Shown here piece after piece: positions 24,958 to 33,767 of a stretch of 60,623 nt of DNA; the first letter of the stretch is position 1; each line of letters opens with the position of its first letter. The notes below the pieces were generated by a model that did not search any database, was not told where the DNA came from, and worked only from the letters and a program-made list of their open reading frames with translations. The stretch comes from Acidaminococcus sp050873445 (GTDB taxonomy: Bacteria; Bacillota; Negativicutes; Acidaminococcales; Acidaminococcaceae). A program made the translations under genes and the position numbers. Where the stretch lies: the NCBI RefSeq assembly GCF_050873445.1, contig NZ_JBNMIU010000008.1, forward strand, positions 1-60,623, given 5' to 3'.

Positions 24958-26856
24958 ATGTACGAAAAAGATTTACTGTACGTCATTAAACCCAGTCAAT
25001 TAACACCGGATACGTTAAAGGTTCTGCTGGCTCAACATCCTGAAATCAAATTCGTGTCCTTTATGGGCATCGATTTCGCTGGGAACGATACGGATGAAAA
25101 GGTTCCCATCAGCGCACTGCTGGATGACATGGATACCATGCTGTACCATCATACCGCACAGACCGATGGTTCTTCTGTGGTGCTGCCTGGCGTCGCTTCT
25201 CTGAATGATGCCCGTGTAGATATGGTGGCTGACCTGTCCGTGAACTGGTTCATCGATTACAACCTGGAACACATCGATCCGGAAACGGGCAAACTGGTAG
25301 GCACCCTGCGGGTTCCCTGCTTCCTGAAACACAACGGTGAATTTGTGGATTCCCGGTATCTGCTGAAGAAGACCCTGGAATACGTTGCGGATGAAACCCT
25401 GAAAGCCATGAAGGCTGAAGGCCAGGTCCCCGGCCTGGCATTTGCTGCTGATGATGTGGACAAAGTCACCTTCACCAGCGCAACGGAACTGGAATTCTGG
25501 GTAAAGACCCCCACGGAAAATGTTTCTACCGAAGCCCTGTCTTCCTCCCAGATCATGCAGGAACAATACTGGGCCCGTACCCGCGGCAACGTGCGTACCG
25601 CTCTGGAACAGGCCGTTGAAGTCCTGGATCTCTATGGCCTGGAACCGGAAATGGGCCATAAAGAAGTGGGCGGCGTCCGCGGCCAGCTGGATGCCAACGG
25701 CAATATGACCCATGTGAACGAACAGCTGGAAATCGACTGGAAATATTCCAACGGTCTGCAGGCTGCTGATAATGAAATCCTGGTCCGCACCGTAGTGAAA
25801 GAAATCTTCCGTGCCAACGGCCTGGAAGTTTCCTTCCTGGCAAAACCCATTGTTGGCGTAGCCGGCAGCGGCGAACATACTCATGTAGGCATGGGCTGCA
25901 TCACCAAGGACGGCAAGTTCCACAACCTGTTCAGCCCTGCTGACATGACGAAGGACTTCCTGTCTGCTGTAGGGTATGGTGCTCTGATGGGTATCCTGAA
26001 GAACTACGAAGTCCTGAATCCCATTGTTTCCTGCACCACCGATGCTTTCAAACGGCTGAAACCCGGGTTTGAAGCTCCGATCTGCATCGTGACTTCTCTG
26101 GGCAAGGCTCCGGACATCCCCTCCCGGAACCGTACCATCCTGGCAGGTCTGATCCGCGATCTGGACAACCCGAAAGCCACCCGTTTTGAAATGCGTGCAC
26201 CGAACCCCTTCACCAACACCTATATGGCACTGGCTGGTTTCTACATGGCTGCCCTGGACGGCATCAAAGCCGCTCTGGGTTCCGGCAAGAGCACCGATGG
26301 CCTGTGTGCTGAACTGTCCAAGAAGACCGGCGAAGAAGGCTTCTATCTGGAAAAAGACCGTGAATATCGTTCCGAAAACGATGTGTTCGAAGATTATACG
26401 GAAGACGAACGGAATAAATACTTCGGCAAACCGCCTGCGACCGTATGGGAAAACTGCAAAGCTTTCGATGCCTATCCTGAAAAGGTTGCTGTGCTGACCC
26501 AGGGCGACATCATCAAACCGGTTTACCTGAAATCTTTTGAAACCGGTGCTCTGATCCGGTGGCAGACCGAACTGCTGAAACACATCATCCCTGATTACAG
26601 AACGAAGATCGTTTCCATGAAACCGGTTGTCAGCAAAAGCAGCACCGCCTGGGACGATGGCATGTGGCAGAGAGTACAGGAACTGCGGATCCTGATCGCC
26701 AAAGATACGGATACCAGCACCAGCCTGTTCACCCAGATCGGCAAAGCTTTTGCTGAGGAAGACTTCGACAAGGCTTCCAATCTGCAGAAGACCCTTGATG
26801 CCAAGATGGAAGAACTGGAAGGCCTGTATACCGACTACAAAAACAACATCCTGTAA
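24958..26856 (+). CDS. Glutamine synthetase, long form
   Basis: This 632-residue protein carries a glutamine synthetase core for ATP-dependent ammonia incorporation into glutamate. Motifs are TDGSSVVLPG in the N-terminal domain, ELEFW, the ATP/glutamate-site region GSGEHTHVG (about residues 304-312), SRNRT (about 388) and RFEMRAPNPFTNTYMAL (about 408 on). It is about 170 residues longer than type I enzymes (440-470) and shorter than type III (about 700). The extra part is a C-terminal helical, charged extension ending EELEGLYTDYKNNIL. No Tyr-adenylylation motif is recognisable. The start ATG follows GAGGGGAAAGGGG. The long AT-rich leader with a palindrome suggests regulated expression. Confidence 0.88.
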   Translation: MYEKDLLYVIKPSQLTPDTLKVLLAQHPEIKFVSFMGIDFAGNDTDEKVPISALLDDMDTMLYHHTAQTDGSSVVLPGVASLNDARVDMVADLSVNWFIDYNLEHIDPETGKLVGTLRVPCFLKHNGEFVDSRYLLKKTLEYVADETLKAMKAEGQVPGLAFAADDVDKVTFTSATELEFWVKTPTENVSTEALSSSQIMQEQYWARTRGNVRTALEQAVEVLDLYGLEPEMGHKEVGGVRGQLDANGNMTHVNEQLEIDWKYSNGLQAADNEILVRTVVKEIFRANGLEVSFLAKPIVGVAGSGEHTHVGMGCITKDGKFHNLFSPADMTKDFLSAVGYGALMGILKNYEVLNPIVSCTTDAFKRLKPGFEAPICIVTSLGKAPDIPSRNRTILAGLIRDLDNPKATRFEMRAPNPFTNTYMALAGFYMAALDGIKAALGSGKSTDGLCAELSKKTGEEGFYLEKDREYRSENDVFEDYTEDERNKYFGKPPATVWENCKAFDAYPEKVAVLTQGDIIKPVYLKSFETGALIRWQTELLKHIIPDYRTKIVSMKPVVSKSSTAWDDGMWQRVQELRILIAKDTDTSTSLFTQIGKAFAEEDFDKASNLQKTLDAKMEELEGLYTDYKNNIL

Positions 26857-26892
26857 GAAGAGGATGCAGGCAAAAAAGGAGGAAGTCGCACA

Positions 26893-27477
26893 GTGCGTCA
26901 CAAGACCAATGGTCTCCTGCTGGCGCTCCTGCTCCTTCTCCTGACGCCCCTGACCGGAAAAGCCGCCACTGTGAAACCAGTGGCGGTTTTGGGGTCTAAG
27001 GGTCAAAAGGTGGAAGAAGTACAAGCTATGTTGTCCAAATTAAACTACTATCACGGCGATATAGATGGAGAGTTCGGAACAGGGACACAGATTGCAGTCA
27101 GGAAATTTCAGCAAAAGAACCGGAAACCCCAGACCGGGCAGGTTACCTGGTCAATCTACAATTTGATGAGCAAACAGAGCAAACTGGATTTTGGCCGGTT
27201 CCGGAAAACATGGATGATGGAAACCACGGGGTACAGCCCCCAGGACCCGGGTGTGACGGGAATCACCTATTCAGGGATCCCCATGCGGCGGGGTGTGGTG
27301 GCCGTGGATCCGGTACTGATCCCTCTGGGTACGAGAATGTATATTATGGGCTATGGCGAAGGATATGCCTGCGACATCGGTTCGGCGATCAAGGGCAATA
27401 AAATCGACCTGGCATTTGACAACCGCGGACAGGCGCTTGAATGGGGCCGTCGGCGGGTACGCGTGTATATTCTGTAA
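26893..27477 (+). CDS. Secreted 3D-domain cell-wall protein with peptidoglycan-binding domain
   Basis: This 194-residue protein has a signal peptide (residues 1-24, leucine-rich), a PG_binding_1 domain (about residues 33-90: KGQKVEEVQAMLSKLNYYHG and FGTGTQIAVRKFQ), and a C-terminal 3D domain named for its three aspartates (GYACDIGSAIKGNKIDLAFD). 3D domains adopt a double-psi beta-barrel and in some proteins cleave peptidoglycan glycan strands. The start is GTG 26893, about 8 nt after AAAGGAGG. It follows glutamine synthetase by 36 bp and may share its transcript; a terminator lies beyond. Confidence 0.9.
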   Translation: MRHKTNGLLLALLLLLLTPLTGKAATVKPVAVLGSKGQKVEEVQAMLSKLNYYHGDIDGEFGTGTQIAVRKFQQKNRKPQTGQVTWSIYNLMSKQSKLDFGRFRKTWMMETTGYSPQDPGVTGITYSGIPMRRGVVAVDPVLIPLGTRMYIMGYGEGYACDIGSAIKGNKIDLAFDNRGQALEWGRRRVRVYIL

Positions 27478-27512
27478 AAGTGCGGTATAATAGGCATATC
27501 AAGAACAGATGG

Positions 27513-27538
27513 GGGGACGCTGCAGAGCGCCCCTTTTT
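27513..27538 (+). terminator. Terminator between the 3D-domain gene and the thioesterase
   Basis: GGGG-A-CGCT pairs with AGCG-CCCC around a GCAG loop, followed by TTTTT. It shows that the in-frame ATG at 27509 is not a real start for the next gene. Confidence 0.85.
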
Positions 27539-27553
27539 AAAGGAGTGAACGAA

Positions 27554-27994
27554 TTGCTGACGGCAAAAGAAATCCCGGGCTGGATGGAACAGAAGTTCGA
27601 TGCGAACTCCTTCATGAAGCTGGCGGATGTGAAACTGGAAAAAGTGACCTGCGGGTACTGCGAACTGAGTATGGATGCCGACCCGGAACACAAACACGGG
27701 AACCGGTACGGAGTGATCCACGGCGGTGCTCTGTTTACCTTGGCGGATACGGCCATGGGAGCCGTAGGGTACAGCATAGGCTGCAAGGTGGTGACCCTGT
27801 CCAGCTCCATCAACTTCATCAGCAATACCAGCGCCAAGGAAAAGGTGTGGGCCAAGGCTTCACTGATCCATGCGGGCCGTTCCACCATGGTGGTCAGAGT
27901 CATGATCTATGACCATACGGGAAAGGAAATGGCTGATGTGACAGGGACCATGTTCGTGATCGGTCATTTTGACGAAATTCCGAAAAAGTGGTAA
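27554..27994 (+). CDS. PaaI-family hotdog thioesterase
   Basis: This protein of about 146 residues belongs to the PaaI/YbgC-type hotdog thioesterases that hydrolyse acyl-CoA esters. The active-site motif HGGALFTLADTAMG is clear. TTG 27554, 8 nt after AAAGGAG, is the best start because the longer in-frame ATG (27509) lies in the upstream terminator. The neighbouring acyl-CoA dehydrogenase gene (59-bp gap) suggests a link to CoA-ester metabolism. The specific substrate is unknown. Confidence 0.9.
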   Translation: MLTAKEIPGWMEQKFDANSFMKLADVKLEKVTCGYCELSMDADPEHKHGNRYGVIHGGALFTLADTAMGAVGYSIGCKVVTLSSSINFISNTSAKEKVWAKASLIHAGRSTMVVRVMIYDHTGKEMADVTGTMFVIGHFDEIPKKW

Positions 27995-28053
27995 AATAAG
28001 CCTGCATTTAGGCTTAAAAACGTGAGCAATAACGATAAAACAGGAGGAACCTT

Positions 28054-29187
28054 ATGGATTTCGCATTAACCGAAGAGCAATTGGAACTGCAGGCAATGGT
28101 TAAGGATTTCGTAGACAAGGAAGTCGTACCCTATACCGAAGAAATGGACCGGGAAAACCATGCCAGACCGGAAATCTTCAAAAAGGCCGGCGACATGGGG
28201 CTGCTGAACCTGGTGGTTCCTGAACAATATGGTGGTCCTGGCCTGGACAGCATCACCATCGCAACCATTTATGAAGAACTGGGGAAGGGCTGCGCCGGCA
28301 TCGCAACTTCCATTGCGGCCAATGCGCTGGCTTCCTATCCTATCCTGATCGCCGGCAACGACGAACAGAAAAAATACCAGTGTGACCTGCTGAATGACGG
28401 AAAACTGGCTGCCTTCGCCCTGACCGAACCGGGTGCCGGTTCCGATGCCGGTGCCGTTTCCACCAAGGCTGTAAAAGAAGGGGACCACTATGTGCTGAAC
28501 GGGAACAAAGTGTTCATCACCAATGGCGGCATCGCCGACAGTTTCCTGATTTTTGCCAATACCCGGAAAACCGGTGGAATCCGCGGGCTGACGGCCTTCA
28601 TCGTACCGAAAGGCACTCCTGGTTTCTCCGTAGGCCGCAAAGAAGACAAGATGGGGATCCGTCCTTCCAATACCTGTGAACTGATCCTGGAAAACGTGGT
28701 GGTTCCCGAGAGCATGCGGGTAGGCCGTGAAGGCCAGGGCTTCCGTATCGCCATGAACACCCTGGACAGTGCCCGTCCCTTCGTTGCTGCTGTAGCCGTA
28801 GGTCTGGCACAATCCTGCCTGGATATCGCTGCTCACTATGCCCGGGAACGGAGACAGTTCGGCCAGCCCATTGCTTCCTTCCAGATGGTTCAGGCCATGA
28901 TCGCCGATATGGCTATGAAAGTGGAAACGGCCCGTCTGATGGTCCACAAAGCCTGCTGGATGCGTGATAAGGGCGTGGAATTCGGCAAGGAAGCTGCTAT
29001 GAGCAAATGCTTCGCTTCCGATGTGGCCATGGAAGTAGCTACCGATGCACTGCAGATCATGGGCGGCTATGGGTACATGAAAGATTATCCCATGGAAAAG
29101 AAGATGCGGGATGCCAAGATCCTGCAGATTTACGAAGGAACCAACCAGATCCAGCGTATGGTCATTGCCAACAAGATCCTGTACTGA
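28054..29187 (+). CDS. Acyl-CoA dehydrogenase, butyryl-CoA type
   Basis: This 377-residue FAD enzyme is a single-domain short-chain acyl-CoA dehydrogenase, most like butyryl-CoA dehydrogenase (Bcd). It has FALTEPGAGSDAG, the FAD-contact sequence NGNKVFITNGG, MGIRPSNTCEL and the catalytic glutamate in YEGTNQIQRM near the C-terminus. In glutamate fermenters such an enzyme with EtfAB reduces crotonyl-CoA to butyryl-CoA while bifurcating electrons to ferredoxin. EtfAB genes are not in this window. A 7-bp hairpin (27997-28003 with 28010-28016) lies in the gap before it. The start follows CAGGAGG. Confidence 0.93.
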   Translation: MDFALTEEQLELQAMVKDFVDKEVVPYTEEMDRENHARPEIFKKAGDMGLLNLVVPEQYGGPGLDSITIATIYEELGKGCAGIATSIAANALASYPILIAGNDEQKKYQCDLLNDGKLAAFALTEPGAGSDAGAVSTKAVKEGDHYVLNGNKVFITNGGIADSFLIFANTRKTGGIRGLTAFIVPKGTPGFSVGRKEDKMGIRPSNTCELILENVVVPESMRVGREGQGFRIAMNTLDSARPFVAAVAVGLAQSCLDIAAHYARERRQFGQPIASFQMVQAMIADMAMKVETARLMVHKACWMRDKGVEFGKEAAMSKCFASDVAMEVATDALQIMGGYGYMKDYPMEKKMRDAKILQIYEGTNQIQRMVIANKILY

Positions 29188-29193
29188 TCAGCA

Positions 29194-29222
29194 AATTGCC
29201 GCCTGCGGGCGGCAATTTTTTT
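29194..29222 (+). terminator. Terminator after the acyl-CoA dehydrogenase gene
   Basis: A perfect 10-bp stem AATTGCCGCC/GGCGGCAATT with a TGCG loop, followed by a T run. Confidence 0.95.
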
Positions 29223-29228
29223 ATCTGG

Positions 29229-29257
29229 TTGTCAATTTTCGGAAAATAGCATATAAT
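29229..29257 (+). promoter_or_regulatory. pckA promoter
   Basis: TTGTCA (29229-29234) and TATAAT (29252-29257) are 17 nt apart. The leader downstream holds a small hairpin, GGCTCC (29277-29282) with GGAGCC (29294-29299). Confidence 0.8.
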
Positions 29258-29327
29258 GAGTCTTGTATACAATGATGGCTCCGGGGTGATGCAGGAGCCA
29301 AGAGTGGATATAGGAGAGGAATACAAT

Positions 29328-30887
29328 ATGATCAGTGCCGGATTGTTAGCGGAAGCGAAAGAAACTGTAAGAGATTTGAGCGTTCGTGAATTGATTGAAG
29401 AAGCCGTCCGTAATGGAGAGGGGACTTTTTCTGATCGGGGCGCCCTGCGGGTGACTACCGGTACCCATACGGGCCGTTCTCCCAAGGATAAATTCATTGT
29501 TGATACGCCGCTCACCCATAACGTGGTGAACTGGGACAACAACCAGCCCTGCAGCCAGGAAACCTTCGACAAGCTGTATGCCAAATGTGAAGCGTATATC
29601 AAGACCCATAAGGTCTATGTGAAAAACGTGAAGGCCGGGGCTGATCCCAAATACCAGATCCGGGTGAAATTCATCAATGAAAAAGCCTGGCAGACCGTAT
29701 TTGTCAGCCAGCTGTTCATCAAGACAGATGAGCCCAGCACTGTACAGGAAGATTTCACTGTGATTTCCCTGCCCGGCGTGGAAGCGGATCCCGCTGTGGA
29801 CGGCACCAATTCGGAAACCTTTATCATCCTGAACTTTGACAAGAAAGTGGTCCTGATCGGCGGCGGCCTGTACGCCGGCGAACTGAAGAAATCCATTTTC
29901 TCCGTCATGAACTACCTGCTGCCTCTGCAGGACATCCTGACCATGCACTGCTCCTGCAACGAAGGGCCCAAGGGTGATGTGGCCCTGTTCTTTGGCCTGT
30001 CCGGTACCGGCAAGACCACCCTGTCCGCTGATCCCCATCGCAGCCTGATCGGCGATGATGAACACGGCTGGGGCGACAACGGTGTGTTCAACATCGAAGG
30101 GGGCTGCTACGCCAAGTGCATCGACCTGACGGAAGACAGCCAGCCGGAAATCTACGGCGCTGTACGGTTCGGTGCCGTCATGGAAAACGTGGTGGTAGAT
30201 CCCAAGAACGGGGTACCCGATTTCTCCGACAGCAGCATCACGGAAAATACCCGTGTGGCTTATCCGCTGAATTATATCCCCAATGCCAAGCTGCCCAGCA
30301 TGGCCGGCCATCCCAGGAACATCATCTTCCTGACGGCCGATGCCTTTGGCGTGTTGCCTCCCATTTCCAAACTGACCAAGGAACAGGCCATGTACCATTA
30401 CCTGACGGGGTACACCAGCAAAGTGGCCGGTACGGAACGGGGAATCACGGAACCCCAGGCTACCTTCTCCACGGCTTTTGGGGCACCCTTCCTGCCGCTG
30501 CAGCCGCTGACCTATGCCAAACTGCTGGGTGAACGGATCGCCAGGCATGAAACCAACGTGTACCTGGTGAACACCGGGTGGAGCGGGGGCCCTTATGGGG
30601 TGGGCAGCCGGATGAAACTGGCTTACACTCGTGCCATGATCCATGCGGCGCTTGATGGAGAACTGGGCAAGGAAGGCTGGACGACCATGCCCATGTTCGG
30701 CGTTTCCATCCCCAAATCCTGCCCCAATGTGCCCAGCAACGTGCTGAACCCCAGAAGCACCTGGGAAGATAAGGCTGCCTATGACGAAACAGCCCGGAAA
30801 CTGGCCAGACTGTTCCAGGAAAACTTCAAGAAATTCCAGGGCAAAGTGACGGACGATATTGCGTCCGCCGGTCCGGTGGCTGACTAA
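29328..30887 (+). CDS. pckA: Phosphoenolpyruvate carboxykinase (ATP)
   Basis: PckA interconverts oxaloacetate plus ATP with phosphoenolpyruvate, CO2 and ADP. The 519-residue protein shows TGTHTGRSPKDKF, the kinase-1 loop GLSGTGKTTLS (about residues 223-233), the kinase-2 and metal region LIGDDEHGW, and RVAYPLNYI, all typical of the ATP-dependent class. ATG 29328 follows TAGGAGAGG; the longer ORF start at 29256 overlaps the promoter -10 and is excluded. It is a single-gene unit. In an amino-acid fermenter it would serve gluconeogenesis, or ATP formation in the carboxylating direction. Confidence 0.96.
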   Translation: MISAGLLAEAKETVRDLSVRELIEEAVRNGEGTFSDRGALRVTTGTHTGRSPKDKFIVDTPLTHNVVNWDNNQPCSQETFDKLYAKCEAYIKTHKVYVKNVKAGADPKYQIRVKFINEKAWQTVFVSQLFIKTDEPSTVQEDFTVISLPGVEADPAVDGTNSETFIILNFDKKVVLIGGGLYAGELKKSIFSVMNYLLPLQDILTMHCSCNEGPKGDVALFFGLSGTGKTTLSADPHRSLIGDDEHGWGDNGVFNIEGGCYAKCIDLTEDSQPEIYGAVRFGAVMENVVVDPKNGVPDFSDSSITENTRVAYPLNYIPNAKLPSMAGHPRNIIFLTADAFGVLPPISKLTKEQAMYHYLTGYTSKVAGTERGITEPQATFSTAFGAPFLPLQPLTYAKLLGERIARHETNVYLVNTGWSGGPYGVGSRMKLAYTRAMIHAALDGELGKEGWTTMPMFGVSIPKSCPNVPSNVLNPRSTWEDKAAYDETARKLARLFQENFKKFQGKVTDDIASAGPVAD

Positions 30888-30902
30888 CAGAATACGGAAC
30901 TG

Positions 30903-30938
30903 AAACGGGACTGTCCGGTGCGGCAGTCCCGTTTTTAT
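30903..30938 (+). terminator. Terminator after pckA
   Basis: AAACGGGACTG (30903-30913) pairs with CAGTCCCGTTT (30924-30934), with additional CCG/CGG pairing in the loop and a T tail. Confidence 0.93.
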
Positions 30939-30946
30939 GTTATAAT
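30938..30946 (+). promoter_or_regulatory. Extended -10 promoter of the tsaE operon
   Basis: TGTTATAAT directly follows the pckA terminator; no -35 is evident. The same extended -10 occurs before map (41818-41826). Confidence 0.6.
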
Positions 30947-30982
30947 AAGATATTGCGAATGATGAGCGAGAGGGGTGGAACA

Positions 30983-31459
30983 ATGGCAGCTGTATATTGT
31001 CCGGATGAAGCGGCCACAGAAGAACTGGGACGGCGCCTGGGCCAGCTCTGCCGGGAGGGGGATGTGTTCCTTCTGAACGGAGACCTGGGAACGGGGAAGA
31101 CCTGCCTGGTGACGGCGGCCACCACGGCCATGGGAGTGGACCCCAAGGAGGTCACTTCGCCGACTTTTTCCTTGATGAACGTATATCATGGAAAAGAACT
31201 GAACATCAAACATTTCGATCTGTACCGGATCAACTGGCCGGAAGAACTGGAAGACATTGGTTTTTCCGAATATGCCGGAGGGGACGGGGTGACGTTCGTT
31301 GAATGGGCGGAGCTGTTCCCCGATGCCATGCCGGAAGAAAATCTGGAATTGAAATTCTCCCGCAAAGGAGAGGGACGGGAAGTGGAATTCCTGCCCCACG
31401 GAAAACGGTATGAGGAGTTGGCCGGGGCTCTCATGAAAGAGTACGGCCAGGAAGGGTAA
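30983..31459 (+). CDS. tsaE: tRNA t6A synthesis ATPase TsaE
   Basis: TsaE is the ATPase that resets the TsaB-TsaD complex making threonylcarbamoyl-adenosine (t6A37) in tRNA. The protein is about 158 residues with the P-loop GDLGTGKT and the family motifs SPTFSLMNVY, HFDLYRI and FVEWAE. ATG 30983 with GAGGGGTGG upstream is preferred over the TTG-type start at 30953. It is the first gene of a complete tsaE-tsaB-rimI-tsaD operon. Confidence 0.96.
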   Translation: MAAVYCPDEAATEELGRRLGQLCREGDVFLLNGDLGTGKTCLVTAATTAMGVDPKEVTSPTFSLMNVYHGKELNIKHFDLYRINWPEELEDIGFSEYAGGDGVTFVEWAELFPDAMPEENLELKFSRKGEGREVEFLPHGKRYEELAGALMKEYGQEG

Positions 31460-31463
31460 TGAC

Positions 31464-32165
31464 GTGCTGATATTAGGAATGGATACGGCGACCCGGGTGT
31501 GCTCGGTAGCCGTCTGTAAGGATGAGAAGATCCTGGGCAGCCTGGACATCAATGTGGGGCTGACGCACTCCGAGGGGCTGGTTCCCCAGCTGGAGACCCT
31601 GCTGAAGCTGGCCCGGGTGAAAAAAGAAGAACTGGACCTGATTGCGGTGAGCCGGGGGCCGGGTTCCTTTACGGGCCTGCGCATCGGCATGGCGACTGCA
31701 GAAGCCATGGCCTACGCCCTGGACAAGCCTCTGGTGGCGGTGGATACCCTGAAGGCCATCGCCTATAATCTGCCGGTGTCCGGGGTGCGTCTGACACCTG
31801 TCCTGGATGCCCAGAAGGGTAACCTGTATGTGGGCAGCTATGCCTGGAAGGATGGCCAGCTGGTGGAACTGGCGCCCGTAGAGATCGTGGCCGGCAAGGA
31901 ACTGGCTGCCAGACTGGAAGCAGGGGATACACCGGCCGTCCTCATGGGTGAGTGCCAGCGGGTACCCATGGAGGGAGAATTCAGGAAGGTATCCATGGCA
32001 CCGGAAAGCGCCCGTCTGCCCCGGGGTTCTTCTGCAGCGATCCTGGGCGCAAAACAGTTCGACCCGGAAGTGGATAAATATGCCTATTTCGGGATGGATC
32101 CCTTCTACATCCGGCGGTCGGAAGCGGAGGAATTATGGGAAAAGAGACATCCACAGGGACGGTAA
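31464..32165 (+). CDS. tsaB: t6A synthesis protein TsaB
   Basis: TsaB is the inactive ASKHA-fold partner of TsaD in t6A37 synthesis. The 233-residue protein starts ILGMDTATRVCSVAVC and carries SRGPGSFTGLRIGMATAEAM, both diagnostic. It begins at GTG 31464, 4 nt after the tsaE stop, and its end overlaps rimI by 31 bp, so translation through the operon is coupled. Confidence 0.96.
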   Translation: MLILGMDTATRVCSVAVCKDEKILGSLDINVGLTHSEGLVPQLETLLKLARVKKEELDLIAVSRGPGSFTGLRIGMATAEAMAYALDKPLVAVDTLKAIAYNLPVSGVRLTPVLDAQKGNLYVGSYAWKDGQLVELAPVEIVAGKELAARLEAGDTPAVLMGECQRVPMEGEFRKVSMAPESARLPRGSSAAILGAKQFDPEVDKYAYFGMDPFYIRRSEAEELWEKRHPQGR

Positions 32166-32590
32166 GACCCCTGGTGGAAAAAGATCTGGAGTGGCTGCTG
32201 CCGCTGGATGCCGGCTCCTTTGCGGAAGCCTGGGAGGAAGCTGCATGGCGGGATGAACTGGCTGGTCGGCTGGGGCACTACATCGCTCTGGAGCAGGATG
32301 GGGTACCCGTGGCGTTCGGCGGTTTCTGGCTGGTGGCCGGGGAAGCCCAGGTCATGCGCCTGGCGGTGGATCCCGGACGGAGGGGCGAGAAACTGGGCCT
32401 GCGCCTTCTGGAAGCCATGCAGGAGGAAGCCCGGCGCCTGGAAGCCTTCGAAATGACGCTGGAAGTACGGGAAAGCAATATCCCGGCCCGGCGCACCTAT
32501 GATCATGTGGGATTTACGGAATGCGGACGGCGGGAAGGTTATTACGGAGATAATGGGGAAGCGGCGATCCTGATGCGCTGCGACCTGTAA
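32135..32590 (+). CDS. rimI: GNAT N-acetyltransferase RimI
   Basis: This 151-residue GNAT enzyme corresponds to RimI, which acetylates the N-terminal alanine of ribosomal protein S18 and is commonly encoded with the t6A genes. The acetyl-CoA loop is in VDPGRRGEKLGLRLLEAM, and the C-terminal LEVRESNIPARRTYDHVGF is typical. ATG 32135, inside tsaB, follows GCGGAGG. Other protein substrates are possible. Confidence 0.92.
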   Translation: MGKETSTGTVRPLVEKDLEWLLPLDAGSFAEAWEEAAWRDELAGRLGHYIALEQDGVPVAFGGFWLVAGEAQVMRLAVDPGRRGEKLGLRLLEAMQEEARRLEAFEMTLEVRESNIPARRTYDHVGFTECGRREGYYGDNGEAAILMRCDL

Positions 32591-32603
32591 GATAGAGGAG
32601 AAC

Positions 32604-33623
32604 ATGGAAAACAAGAACATCAATATCCTGGGAATCGAAAGCAGCTGTGACGAGACGGCAGCTTCGGTGGTGCGCAACGGCAGAGAAGTCCTGTCCAATG
32701 TGGTGTCCACCCAGATCCTGGTCCACCGGAAATTCGGCGGGGTGGTGCCGGAAATCGCTTCCCGGAAACATATAGAACATGTAATGCCGGTGATCCACAA
32801 AGCCCTGACGGATGCAAAGATGACCCTGCAGGACGTGGACGCCATTGCCGTGACCTACGGACCCGGACTGGTAGGCGCCCTGCTGGTGGGTCTCAGTGCT
32901 GCGAAGGGGCTGGCCCTGGGCAGCGGCAAGCCTCTGATCGGGGTGAACCATCTGGAAGGACACGTCTTTGCCAATTTCCTGGCGGATCCGGATCTGAAAC
33001 CGCCGTTTTTGGCTCTGGTGGTCAGCGGGGGGCATACGTCCCTTCTGGTGGTGGACGATTACAACACGTTCCGGCTGCTGGGGCAGACCCGGGATGATGC
33101 GGCGGGCGAAGCCTTCGATAAGATTGCCCGGTTCATGGGTCTGCCCTACCCGGGCGGCCCGGAAATCGAACGGCTGGCCAAAAACGGCGATGCCAATGCC
33201 ATTGATTTTCCGCGGCCTCTCCTGCCCGGCTGCTATGATTTCAGTTTCAGCGGGCTGAAGAGTGCGGTGATCAACTACGTGCATACGGAAGAACAGCGCA
33301 AGAGTGATTACCGCCGGGAAGACGTAGCAGCGTCGTTCCAGCAGGCCATTGTGGACGTTCTGGTGAAAAAAGCACAGGAGGCACTGAAGGCTACCGGACT
33401 GAAGAAAATCGTACTGGCCGGCGGTGTTTCAGCCAACCGGCATCTGCAGGAAGCTCTGGCCAGAGGAGCAAGGGCAGTGGGGGCCGAACTGGTCCATCCC
33501 ACGCCCATCCTGTGTACCGATAATGCGGTGATGATCGGGGTGCGGGGGTATTACCAGTATCTGAACAAAGATTTTGCCGATCTGGATCTGAATGCGGATC
33601 CCAGTCTGAAACTGGGGAAATGA
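32604..33623 (+). CDS. tsaD: tRNA N6-adenosine threonylcarbamoyltransferase TsaD
   Basis: TsaD transfers the threonylcarbamoyl group to A37 of ANN-decoding tRNAs. The 339-residue ASKHA protein starts ILGIESSCDETAASVV, contains the metal-binding histidines in NHLEGH, and has VVSGGHTSL and LAGGVSANRHL. Its length is standard. It closes the four-gene operon and is followed by a terminator. Confidence 0.97.
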   Translation: MENKNINILGIESSCDETAASVVRNGREVLSNVVSTQILVHRKFGGVVPEIASRKHIEHVMPVIHKALTDAKMTLQDVDAIAVTYGPGLVGALLVGLSAAKGLALGSGKPLIGVNHLEGHVFANFLADPDLKPPFLALVVSGGHTSLLVVDDYNTFRLLGQTRDDAAGEAFDKIARFMGLPYPGGPEIERLAKNGDANAIDFPRPLLPGCYDFSFSGLKSAVINYVHTEEQRKSDYRREDVAASFQQAIVDVLVKKAQEALKATGLKKIVLAGGVSANRHLQEALARGARAVGAELVHPTPILCTDNAVMIGVRGYYQYLNKDFADLDLNADPSLKLGK

Positions 33624-33626
33624 ATA

Positions 33627-33657
33627 ACGGGGCTGCCTCAATGGCAGCCTCGTTTTT
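33627..33657 (+). terminator. Terminator after tsaD
   Basis: An 11-bp stem (33627-33637 with 33643-33653, one G-T pair) with a TCAAT loop, followed by TTTTT. Confidence 0.92.
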
Positions 33658-33665
33658 AGTGAAGA

Positions 33666-33745
33666 GGAAAGTTTGTATTTCGGGCTAAAGGTTGGCAAAT
33701 GCCTGGCGGCATTTGCCAGCGTTAGGGTTCGGAGAAGGAAACTTT
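33666..33745. repeat. Nested inverted repeats upstream of the CPCC gene
   Basis: A perfect 10-bp stem, GGCAAATGCC (33694-33703) with GGCATTTGCC (33708-33717), loop TGGC, sits within an outer AAAGTTT/AAACTTT pair (33668-33674, 33739-33745). There is no T run, so it is not an ordinary terminator. It fills most of the gap before the CPCC gene. Confidence 0.5.
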
Positions 33746-33767
33746 AAAGTACGAGGAGACTTGGAAC

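Noticed and set aside
25015..27024. 669-residue minus-strand open frame opposite glutamine synthetase
   Set aside because: It is an antisense shadow of a strongly conserved gene, with no ribosome binding site or recognisable domain.
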